Part shown: positions 38,401 to 45,665 of the stretch, one piece after another
Numbering within the stretch: position 1 is the first letter of the stretch
Layout of the letters: every line of letters starts with the position of its first letter
Translations under genes and position numbers: made by a program
The notes under the pieces: model-generated
What the model saw: only the letters and a program-made list of their open reading frames with translations
Database searches by the model: none
Told to the model about the DNA's origin: nothing
Assembly (NCBI GenBank): GCA_947650365.1
Contig: OX393550.1
Location: 103,194,343 to 103,258,342, forward strand
Source of the DNA: Chamaelirium japonicum
Lineage: Eukaryota; Streptophyta; Magnoliopsida; Liliales; Melanthiaceae
Reading direction: 5' to 3'
DNA: 64,000 nucleotides

Positions 38401-41400
38401 GGCAGAATATTGACCTATAAACAAGAGCATAACGCGTGGTGTAGAAAAATGGCGTGCTCCAACTGACCGACCACCTGGTGACCCACTACATCACCGACCT
38501 GCCACCAACTAGGGCACAACCCATGGAGATTCTCTAAGCAGTCTAGCATTCCTACAGCACAGTGATGCCAGCCCCTGACCGCTAACAAGCTGGCCCAAGA
38601 GGTGACCTGCACTAGTAACGCCCCACCACTTGGTTGCCACATGGTCGGATACGTGTTGACGTCTTCGACCTCTAGGCTCCGATAAAAGCCAAACAAGGGC
38701 TCTATTCAAAGGGTCGGAATACAATGAGTCCTATAAATACCCTAGCTCTCCTTCCCTTCTAGCTCGCCCATCCGCTCTTCACCGAGTCCGATTTAGGCAT
38801 CGGATGGTCGTTGCTCCATAGGGAGTCGGTCGTCTCTAACAATTACTATGTTTTGTAGTCCTTCACCGACCCCCTCACTTCTCAGTCTTCTCCTCACTAA
38901 CGGAGTCGAACGCCGAAGCCACTATAGCGGTCCCCCTCCGGCGAAAAACTTTGCCCGGCAGGATCCCTAAGAGGACGTTTTTCCCCCCAACAATCATCAG
39001 CATAATCACCATCCAAGTCTTATCCCATCAAATTGGGATCGACTAGTACACAAACTTGACCAAGGCAGTTTGGCAAGGGAGAGGCATGCCATAAAAATAA
39101 AATAAAAAACTAAAAGGCTAGTTGGCGGGTAGGGAGACTCGCCTTATTGGTGTGTCTCTAAAGTCTTTAAGCTCAGGCAACTATGAAGCAACACTCTAAC
39201 GTTCCTCTAGAGTCTAGACTAAGAAAGTGTCTAGACAAAGAGGGTAGAAGGTAAGATTTGATATAGAGAATTGCATTCATTTGTGTAATACGAATTCTAC
39301 CCCAATGAGTTAAAACAAAAAAACATGACAATAGATTTGACCATATAGAGGAGGGGTTAATTCTTATAACACCTAAAATGAATTCACAACTAAGATTGAG
39401 GTCGAGCATTGTATTCATATGGTTGTCATCATATTGAGTATCATGTCATAAAAAATGCTTGTTCTTATAGCAATCCATTAGGTAAAGTGATTAACGCAAG
39501 GATGTAAATTAATCATTAAGTGAATCAGGCGTAGAGTCCATGAAACAATATTGTTTGTGAGAAATTACTATCAAGGTGCATCCAATTACAGAAGTCTTTT
39601 GACATGAACGCATTACCAATTACTATTGTACTATTTTGGTCACTTTATGGGAAACCATAGTATCGATGCATGGGGCACTTACTGGAGCACAATCGATCAC
39701 TAGGTGTGATAGGGGTATGCAATGATCGAGGGAAAATTGTTTACTATGGAATCAAACATAACAAAGATTCATACAAAAACATAAAAATGGATCAGGATGA
39801 AAATTCGGTTGTGATGTACATAACTGACTTTGATCATAGACTTCACAAGTTTATGTATTATCATTATTGTGATCAGTGAGAAGTTATATCCATCATTTTA
39901 TCTCTTGATCAGAGCGAAAATCTTGATGACCATGTTACGGATTGGCTACAGTTTCATACTATCTATTGTTTTTCCCATAAGATTGTTCTTAAGTAAAATT
40001 TGATGGAATCATGGAAGGAGTAGACTGTAAGTCTTTTGTTTGTGGACTTATGTTTAATTTCCTCAAACTTAGGTCCGTAATTGTAAAAGTGACATAATTA
40101 TTTGTACTTATGAATTGGGACACTTTTATTAAATTGTGACACCCAACACATGTTCAGGAAGCAAGTTGGGATTTTGGGAGTCATAAACTTACACGAGCAC
40201 CAATCCCCCTTCCAACTTTCTTCATATATATTGGTTGATCCCTCCCCGTCAACACATATAAGTTGACCCCTCCCCCACATAAATAAATAAATAAATAAAC
40301 AGGACCTCCTGCATGACAAGTCTTCCTTTAAGCGACCATGAATCGCTATGAAGCCATTACCTCAACAATACATCTAGGTTTGTGTGCTAGAACAATATGC
40401 TCTAGGTTTATGCATATTTTAAAATAATATTATGCATTAGATCATGAACTCTATTACTTTTTTTTGAGAATTCACCAACGTCATGTATGAGCGGGGTTAA
40501 GACAGGGACCCTTACCAGTTAGTCAGTTACCCTATTTGATGAAGGCGGAATTCGATCCCAGGTCTCTAATACAACCACCAAGAGACTTTACCAGTTACGC
40601 TAACATCACACCATAAATTATATGTTTTGCATCACGAGCATGATGATGATCTACACATGTAGGATCCCGATTTATGTTTGCTTAAAGGTGCTTGTAGAAA
40701 GGGGGCTTATGGTGCCGTAATGAAAGGAGAGATCCATGCATGTTCAGCGATGCTTGGTATTTGTTTTCACTTCCAAAAGCAGTTAATATTATACTAATTA
40801 TTGTGTTTAAGCCTCAATTAATAGATATTGAAAGAAAAAGAACAAAATATTTTCTCTATTCACAGATAATTCCCAAACCATCCCGCATCTCCATATTTTA
40901 AGAGGTGGTAGCAAATTGAACCTAATTCTACACCAACTCCCATTCCACCAAACTATCTATCCCACAAAAACATTAGTAAACATGTGCACTCAAGATACAC
41001 GAGTCTCAAGACATAATATTAGTAAACATGTGCACTCAAGATGAAGAAGGCAAATCATATAAAGAGGTTCGCATGACAAACGTTTTCGATTTCCAGGAAC
41101 TTGGCTGTGATCCTATCGAAACACCCGAACTTTTCCTTCCACTCGGCAACAAGACCGCACGCTTCCCATGAGCCGACGACGCCCATTGCCTCATTGTTCT
41201 CCACGGTGAAAAAGGGGGCGCCGTGATCGAAGAAGAGCTCCCTCCCGTCTTCTGTGGTTTCCCTGAAGGGATCCAGGCATGAAATGTGGTCTCTTGGTGC
41301 TAGCAGAGGCTATAAACTCAACTAAACATGTTCACTCCTCAAATTTTCAGGAGAAAAGTTGCTTAGAAATGGAGAACAAAAAGAACCCACTAGCCAATCC

Positions 41401-41915
41401 CTTTTCTGAATCAAAACCAACCCATTCTGGAAAATAAAAATAAAAAACCATTGCACCCCAACAAGTAACAAGGAATTTGAGGATAACCCATTTCTTTAAA
41501 ATAGCATCCCATCCCAAAAAAGGTCGAAAAAAAAAATTTTGACAAGGAAGTGAAGCAAGAACTCGACCATTCTTTGCGACAGGGGAAGAAAGAATCGAAC
41601 CTCCGTTGCGACATCCGCCCACCGGCGCCCCTGCCGGACTCAAAGACGGTGACGGAAACCCCTCCGCGTGCCAGAACGGAAGCGCAGACCGCCCCAGAAA
41701 CTGGCAAGGGCAATCCGCGCATCAAAAATATATATATAATCTCAGAAAAAAATGCAAGAAAATAAGAGAATTCATGTGATTTTTAGAAGTAAGGTCGGGA
41801 TCGAGGGTGCCAGAAATCGAATACCTCCACTGCCGATGACGGCCACATTGGAAGCGCGCCTCATGGTGGCCGCGTGCCGACAGAAGACGGGGAGAGGCGA
41901 GAGGGGTGCTGCCAT
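14475..41915 (-). CDS. renalase-like NAD(P)/FAD-dependent oxidoreductase, nine exons over 27.4 kb
   Basis: Coding exons on the minus strand: 41825-41915, 41601-41700, 41082-41262, 23465-23537, 23208-23387, 17916-18013, 15706-15803, 15407-15580 and 14475-14634. All introns are GT-AG, phases agree, and the total is 1155 nt (384 residues plus stop). Residues 28-33 are the FAD-binding GSGVSG, followed by ESGRGAGGRM (51-60) and DHGAPFF (about 76-82). Later come YVGIPGMNSICKAL, YVVSSDKNMLSPRFT, PFFMKAHRW and a C-terminal ICGDFCASPSVEGAVLSG flavin motif. It resembles Arabidopsis At3g04650-type proteins. Renalases oxidise abnormal NAD(P)H isomers in animals and bacteria; the plant substrate is unknown. 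An in-frame ATG at 41999 would add 28 residues. The N-terminus may be an organelle signal. Introns 3, 5 and 6 are swollen by transposons. Confidence 0.93.
14903..15004. repeat. 23-bp tandem repeat in intron 8
   Basis: About four and a half units of GTATAYATTCGTCTTCAGAA-type sequence (22-23 bp each) lie in tandem within intron 8 (14635-15406) of the renalase-like gene. Confidence 0.8.
16327..17062. mobile_element. hAT non-autonomous element in intron 6
   Basis: Ends CATAGTCGCCAAGTTCTCC and, in reverse complement, CATAGTCACCAAGTAAGG. Flanks CCTACGTC (16319-16326) and CCTACATC (17063-17070) match at 7 of 8 bases, an hAT-sized duplication. The interior repeats CCCGTTTTTT-like runs. 736 bp, non-coding, inside intron 6 (15804-17915) of the renalase-like gene. 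Confidence 0.8.
17095..17180 (+). repeat. tRNA-derived SINE fragment
   Basis: An A-box-like TAGTTGAGTTAG at 17102-17113 is followed by AAAGTCTCGG and ACCTGGGATC, in the same order as in the SINE at 40.5 kb. The B box is weak and no A-rich tail is seen. It directly follows the hAT element. Confidence 0.4.
18014..20472. other. intron 5 of the renalase-like gene, right part
   Basis: Within the 5.2-kb intron 5 (18014-23207). No further exon, RNA or clear transposon end is seen here. The sequence is AT-rich with scattered short open frames. Confidence 0.4.
20473..21922. mobile_element. LTR retrotransposon fossil: two tandem leader-plus-LTR units
   Basis: Two copies of a ~725-bp unit lie head to tail, offset by 731 bp (20473-21197 and 21204-21922). 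Each ends in GGGGCGTGA, which in the first reads GGGGCGTGACA and is followed by TGGTATCACGGGC, close to the initiator-methionine tRNA primer-binding site used by many plant LTR elements. The order is therefore leader, LTR, leader, LTR with no coding interior. The family is probably Ty3/gypsy. It is an old, broken element. Confidence 0.65.
21923..23207. other. intron 5 of the renalase-like gene, left part
   Basis: No exon or transposon terminus recognised between the LTR fossil and exon 5. It includes a poorly coding open frame at 22307-22606 that I do not support. Confidence 0.35.
23599..23841. mobile_element. Tourist-like MITE (GGGGGTGTTTGGTA ends)
   Basis: Perfect 14-bp terminal inverted repeats GGGGGTGTTTGGTA/TACCAAACACCCCC, with TAA on both sides (23596-23598, 23842-23844). 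243 bp, non-coding. It lies at the 3' end of the 17.5-kb intron 3 of the renalase-like gene, 62 bp from exon 4. Confidence 0.92.
23950..24643. mobile_element. hAT MITE with internal hairpins
   Basis: Ends CTAAGAAGCACTGACACT and, in reverse complement, CTAGGAAGTATGGACACT. Flanks GCTATAAA (23942-23949) and GTTATAAA (24644-24651) match at 7 of 8. GGACACG-type subterminal repeats are dense at both ends. The middle holds strong hairpins, for example arms at about 24390-24425 and 24431-24466. 694 bp, in intron 3. Confidence 0.8.
24766..25236. mobile_element. hAT MITE (TAGGGCTGGCAAT ends)
   Basis: Ends TAGGGCTGGCAAT and ATTGCCACCCCTA with a perfect 8-bp duplication CTTTCAAC (24758-24765, 25237-25244). 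It is packed with GGGTCGGGT/AACGGGTC subterminal repeats, the usual hAT transposase-binding arrangement. 471 bp. Confidence 0.92.
25500..25803. mobile_element. hAT MITE (CATGATTTCAAAATTTGG end)
   Basis: Ends CATGATTTCAAAATTTGG and, in reverse complement, CTTGGTTTTAAAACCGGG. Flanks ATGTAGCT (25492-25499) and GTGTAGCT (25804-25811). The interior carries TATCGGTCGATATCGGT repeats. 304 bp. The termini resemble those of the two large hAT elements nearby. Confidence 0.82.
25812..27659. other. intron 3 stretch with no recognised feature
   Basis: Between the hAT MITE and the first large hAT transposon. Short open frames show no family features, and no further exon of the renalase-like gene is expected because exons 3 and 4 join in phase. 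Confidence 0.4.
28206..31289 (-). pseudogene. hAT transposase (BED finger, DUF659, hAT dimerisation), left copy, disabled
   Basis: Starting at the ATG at 31289 the order is: BED zinc finger (CKYCAKVLNGGITRLKEHL), DUF659 core (DGWTSINRRSL, IVTDNEATYK, AHCLDLMIEDIGKKPWVSKA), then a C-terminal dimerisation region (LEKLVFINYNLRLRTRTRK) ending at the stop at 28206-28208 after SSMWY. Intron positions match those inferable in the other copy. A stop codon interrupts the BED region just after AWSHG, and the conserved NWSTFSLIHTK motif kept in the right copy is deleted here. It is therefore probably not a source of active transposase. Confidence 0.88.
28329..28369. repeat. 41-bp near-perfect palindrome in the hAT C-terminus
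   Basis: Two perfect 20-bp arms starting CTCCCCGTACGAACTCCCAA flank one base. In the right copy the matching 41 bp (37675-37715) has two arm mismatches. It lies in the transposase C-terminal coding region. Confidence 0.9.
31380..32170. repeat. five-unit tandem array inside the left hAT
   Basis: Units of about 147-163 bp repeat the order TTTGCATGAACCGATCATGC, GGAGATGATGCTTATAGATC, AAGCTTTGATGGCATAGATC, ACCATAATTATTTGGTTT and an A/T run. Each has a palindromic core built from GCATGANCCGNTCATGC. It lies between the transposase start and the terminal repeats, so probably in the 5' leader or intron. Confidence 0.88.
33740..34625. repeat. five-unit tandem array inside the right hAT
   Basis: Reverse-complement counterpart of the left array, with units of about 155-165 bp. 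Each contains CCAAATTTGCATGATCGGTT with its palindromic partner, a CATCAAAGCTTAGATCTAT segment and a T-rich run. Confidence 0.88.
34695..37838 (+). pseudogene. hAT transposase, right copy, disabled
   Basis: Same domain order as the left copy: BED finger (about 34695-34900), DUF659 core with MCDGWTSINRRSL, IMTDNEATYKTAG and AHCLDLMIENIRKKPW (35590-35950), and C-terminal dimerisation region with NWSTFSLIHTK and LEKLVFINYNLRFRTRTRK (36900-37130), ending with SSMWY and a stop at 37836-37838. A one-base loss next to GATGATTCC near 35000 shifts the frame after the BED domain relative to the left copy, so this copy also looks non-functional. Probable introns interrupt the region at about 36400-36490, 36650-36716 and 36800-36886. 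Confidence 0.88.
38993..40456. other. intron 3 stretch with no recognised feature
   Basis: AT-rich, no convincing open frame or transposon ends. A short AAAT run lies at about 40280-40298. Confidence 0.35.
40458..40618 (-). repeat. tRNA-derived SINE
   Basis: On the minus strand an A box TAGCGTAACTGG (plus coordinates 40591-40602) and a B box GGATCGAATTCC (40547-40558) are about 32 bp apart, the tRNA spacing. A run of A residues (T on plus, 40458-40465) marks the 3' tail. About 160 bp. It lies in intron 3, in the same sense as the host gene. Confidence 0.7.
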
Positions 41916-42093
41916 TTTTTGTGAGGAGTAGAGATTCCAAGCACCATTGGGTGCGGTTACCGTCGTCAGCTCTCGAGCTACGGCGGCGGTCCTGTACAAC
42001 GGCTACCGGCTGGCGTTGGGACACGACGGGCAAGAGGGGACCGGATCTCCCACCAAAAAACAGAGTGGGCCTTAAATTCAAGTGAGGGTGGAG

Positions 42094-42101
42094 CTATATA
42101 C
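42094..42101 (-). promoter_or_regulatory. candidate TATA box for the renalase-like gene
   Basis: On the minus strand the sequence reads GTATATAGC, about 180 bp upstream of the ATG at 41915 (or 95 bp upstream of the alternative ATG at 41999). Position and sequence fit a plant TATA element. There is no transcript evidence. Confidence 0.4.
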
Positions 42102-42634
42102 AGCTCTTGGCTTGCTTTAGGCAGCCCCCCGCCCCCTCTTTTGCCACCATTGAATAGATATTTATCATCTTTATAATAGATTTTTAATAGGATTTATGTA
42201 AAAGAAAAAAAGAGATGTCACACATGGAAGAAGAATTATGGCTCCAAATTAGTATTAGATTAAATATTATTATAAAAGCAACAATTCAGTAATAAGGAGC
42301 AACAATTGCTACAATGAAACCAATTGTTGCTCTTTATTTTCAATTTGATGCTCTTGCTGTATTGAAACTAATGTAGCATTTTTTTTTGTGAAATCTTGTT
42401 TCTTTTATTGCTACGGTGAAAATGTTATAGCAATTGCTGCTTTCCATCTGATTCTCTGTGCAGTTGCAAGTAGGGGTAAAATGAACATTTTTCAAATGGA
42501 AGGACATAATGTAATTTGTAATATTTTGTTGTCCATTACTTTAAAAATTTCTTTCATTAGGGATTAATCACCGATTATCCCATATTTAAACTGGTCAGGG
42601 TGGACAATAGTGGTGTTATATATATAGGGAATAG
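42102..42634. other. spacer between divergent genes, left part
   Basis: AT-rich upstream region of the renalase-like gene. AACAATTGCTACAATG/AGCAATTGCTG-type repeats occur at 42280-42450. No gene. Confidence 0.35.
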
Positions 42635-43357
42635 GGAACATGGTCCTCCCGACCACCCAACACGTTAGTCCTCCTTTGAATTTGGATGTCACATGGCACT
42701 TTTTAACCATATTTTTTTTTATGGATGGTCAATCCACTCTACTTAGATCAAAATTTTAAAAAAAAATCTAAAAAAAAAAACTTAAAACAACTCGATCAAC
42801 GGTCGACAAATTTAATGGTAAACTTGTAGTGTGCAAATAACGCTTGTTATGGTTAATTTAAAAATGCCACTTGGCATATTTTTTTTTCATATTTTTTTTT
42901 ATAATCATTGTTAGGAGGGATGTACCCACCTTGACCAACCCCTGACCCCGGTTAAAAAGTGCCATGTGGGAATATGGAACATAGTCCTCCCGACCACCCA
43001 ACACGTTAGTCCTCCCTTCAATTTGGGTGCCACATGGCACTTTTTAACCATATTTCTTTTTATGGATGGTCAATCCACTCTACTTAGATCAAGATTTAAA
43101 AAAAAATTCTAAAAAAAAAACTTGAAACAACCCGATCAACGGTCGACAAATTTAACAGTAAACTGTAGCGTGCTAATAGCCCTTGCTACGGTTAATTTAA
43201 AAACACCACTTGAAATATTTTTTTTTCAATTTTTTTTTTTTATGATCATTGTTAGGAGGGATGTACCCACCTTGACCAACCCCTAACCCCGGTTAAAAAG
43301 TGTCATGTGGCACCCAAATTGAAGGGAGGACTAGCATGTTAGGTGGTCGGTACGTCA
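42635..43357. repeat. nested or tandem long-terminal-repeat MITE pair, 341-bp unit
   Basis: Two units offset by 341 bp each begin GTCCTCCCGACCACCCAACA and run through GGTCAATCCACTCTACTTAG, CGATCAACGGTCGACAAATT and TTGTTAGGAGGGATGTACCC. The far right end (43300-43350) is the inverted complement of the start (TGTGGCACCCAAATTGAAGG), giving long inverted ends typical of a MITE, with one unit duplicated inside. Non-coding. Confidence 0.7.
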
Positions 43358-43399
43358 ATGTTGGACTTAAATGATACCATGTCTTACGCTTCTGCGTCA

Positions 43400-44990
43400 C
43401 TAAGTCTGGCACCAATGAGTGTCTCTCGAGGATGATCATCATTGCCAATGTCTACTCGGACGATCTCCTCGATTGAAGGTGGAGCCTCCCACTCTGTTAG
43501 TGAAGGCTCTGGCCATGAAGGCTTCCTTGATTGCTATATAGTCGAGGGACCATCTTCATCGGCCACACACTTTACTGGTGTGACATTATACGTTGGCCGA
43601 ATCCGTGCAGCCGTGGCCTTGCACGACCTGCCTGTCTGTTGACTGCCTCGAATACACCTGATGCCCTCCCCAGTAGGAAACATGAGTAGTTAGTGATAGG
43701 AGGAGGAGACGATGTTGATTTGGTGAAGGAAGGGTCTATTTATGATGGCATTGTAATTCAACGTTCCTTCGATGACGGTAAATCGAATCAAGGCTTGTGT
43801 CTCTCTATCGAGATTGAGCATGAATCGTACTTCCCCCAATGTGATGCTTTGCTCGCTGTTGAGCTGGCGATGACAGTGGGGATGACGTCAAGGCTCTCAT
43901 ATTTGTGTCCGAGATGCTTAAAGCAGTCGGAGAACATAATATCGATGGAGCTGTCGGTGTCGACGAGTATCCAGCTGATGGAATTCCCATCTATCACAAG
44001 CCGGAGGACCAAGAGGTCACGGTGCGGAGTGCAGGCCCCATTGAGGTCCTAATCGGTGAAGGAAATCGCTGGCCAAGAAAGCCTTTGATAGGCTTCTTGA
44101 TCCAAGATTCCTTGACTTGGGCGGCCGTACGAACATTATGAACGTGTCGCACTTGTCGCTCGACTTTTTTCAGAGTTAGAGTTTGATGGTAGAGATTATA
44201 GTGGATGCCATAGATCTTCACTTGAATGATGATGGGGGTTGGTTGACACACAACCGAGCGGATCCAACACGTATCCTTTCCTTTTAGCAAAGGAAAGGGA
44301 GGAAGTAAATCGTTAGTTTTGCTTGCTTCTACCTTGTACTTGTGGAGGTAGTTTTTCTGCAAAAGGTCCTCCAGGTTGTACTTTAGGCGGAAGTACTGAA
44401 CAATAGGGTGCCATGGCACCGGTGAAAGTCGTAGTAGACCGACTCGTCTTTCGTCTATTTAGTGTCAGGCTCAAGAGGGTCGGGCCTCCTTAGATACTCT
44501 TTTGTGCTGGATTTGCTCAAGGATAATGTCGATTGGCAGATTCCAATTGATGAACTTGGTCCTCTGAGGCTTCGTGGGTCTACCGGCTGCCCCTTCGTCC
44601 GCTGGAGGATCCACCTTCTTTAGATTGAGCATTGTGAGCTTGGGCTGTCGATCTTACAAGCTCCTTATCGGACGAATATTTCTTAAGGTCATGCACTTTG
44701 TGTGCGATTTGATTGTCTTCTACCTCGATTTCTCTCTGGATACGATCAAACATCGCCCTGAGGGGAGGCCGGGGGGTTGCAAATGAAGTCGTTGTAGATG
44801 TGAAGATTATAGCGCAGGGCATTCTGGAATGCTAGTATGACAGTTTCGTCATCGAGATGACGTCCGGAGAGCGCTGCGTGCTCGTTTAGAACCTCCAAGT
44901 GAAATTTCGAAGGGTTTCATCCATACCCATCCGAAGCCGGTAGAGGGAGCCTAACCATGTGCACCTCTAGTACTGACGGAGGCGGAGGCA
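43400..44990 (-). mobile_element. Ty3/gypsy gag-protease fossil
   Basis: Minus-strand stretches resemble plant Ty3/gypsy Gag and aspartic protease: a protease-like VIDGNSISWILVDTDSS region (about 43800-44010) and Gag pieces upstream at 44000-44420 and 44580-44820 (FDRIQREIEVEDN). No reverse transcriptase, integrase or LTR is seen, and several breaks are present. Old and non-functional. It occupies much of the spacer between the renalase-like and helicase genes. Confidence 0.6.
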
Positions 44991-45229
44991 GAGGCAGCGG
45001 TGGGGGGTATAAGACTGACGGTGGGGGTGATGGTGCCATTCAATATGCTCGGAAAGCCTCGTGACACATTAGACATTTTATTTTTTGGGTCACTTGGTGA
45101 AAAGCCCTTTTTTCATAATATGCTTTTAAGCTCCATTCCCCCGACAATGTTTTGGTTTGAGCTTAAACCCATCACGAAAATACACTTTTAAATAAAACCC
45201 TTGTTGATACTCTGCTAACCGGAATTGAT

Positions 45230-45480
45230 ACTCCATAATCTGCTACAATGATTCTACAGTATCAATTCGGTTGCTATTCCCAAATCATTGTACTTGCGTT
45301 ATAGCTGCTATAGTGATTTCACTATAGTAATCAAATTTTATACTCCGTTGTGATATTCCTTTCGAGTTGATATCACTGTAGCAACTGGATTTATACTCAT
45401 TCGAGCTACTGCACTGAAATCACTGTATCAACCGAGTCAATGCTTCGAAAAAAATATTTTTACTGTGAAATCACTGTAGC
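45230..45480 (+). promoter_or_regulatory. repeated TCACTGTAGCAAC motif upstream of the helicase gene
   Basis: Five related motifs (CTACAGTATCAA, TCACTATAGTAAT, TCACTGTAGCAACTGG, TCACTGTATCAACC, TCACTGTAGCAACT) occur in about 230 bp, 190-420 bp upstream of the helicase ATG. They may be regulatory or the remains of a MITE. Confidence 0.35.
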
Positions 45481-45535
45481 AACTATAATATTTTGGATTT
45501 ACTATTAAGATTTTACTGTGCAAAAACATTCAGTG

Positions 45536-45544
45536 TATAAATAT
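45536..45544 (+). promoter_or_regulatory. TATA box of the DEAD-box helicase gene
   Basis: TATAAATAT lies 122 bp upstream of the ATG at 45666, which would give a 5' UTR of roughly 95 nt. No other good TATA is nearer. Confidence 0.6.
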
Positions 45545-45628
45545 CTTTCCCCTACAGAACCCTTTCCCGAGGTTTTCACGCTTAAACCCCCCGTTCTCCG
45601 CCCCTCACCACACACACCCTAGACGCTC

Positions 45629-45637
45629 TAGGGTTTA
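45629..45637 (+). promoter_or_regulatory. telo-box in the helicase 5' UTR
   Basis: TAGGGTTTA, the plant telo-box type sequence, is common near the start of plant genes for translation and organelle biogenesis. It lies 29 bp upstream of the ATG. Confidence 0.5.
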
Positions 45638-45665
45638 TTCCTCTCCACCCATACTGTGCAGCGAG

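Larger units (their letters stand above)
32900..38992 (+). mobile_element. LTR-like fossil split by the right hAT (probable Ty3/gypsy LTR)
   Basis: Sequence 32900-33449 joins 38387-38992 once the hAT and one copy of its duplication are removed. It begins TGTTGG and ends CCAACA. It holds seven or eight degenerate ~30-bp repeats around ATGACATCAGCAGGGAGCTC (33020-33270) and a TATAAATA box at about 38730, all LTR-like. I see no flanking duplication and no coding part, so both boundaries and family are tentative. It is older than the hAT inside it. Confidence 0.4.

Noticed and set aside
40547-40602. A tRNA gene
   Set aside because: A and B boxes are present, but the sequence does not fold as a tRNA cloverleaf by eye and an A tail follows, which points to a SINE.
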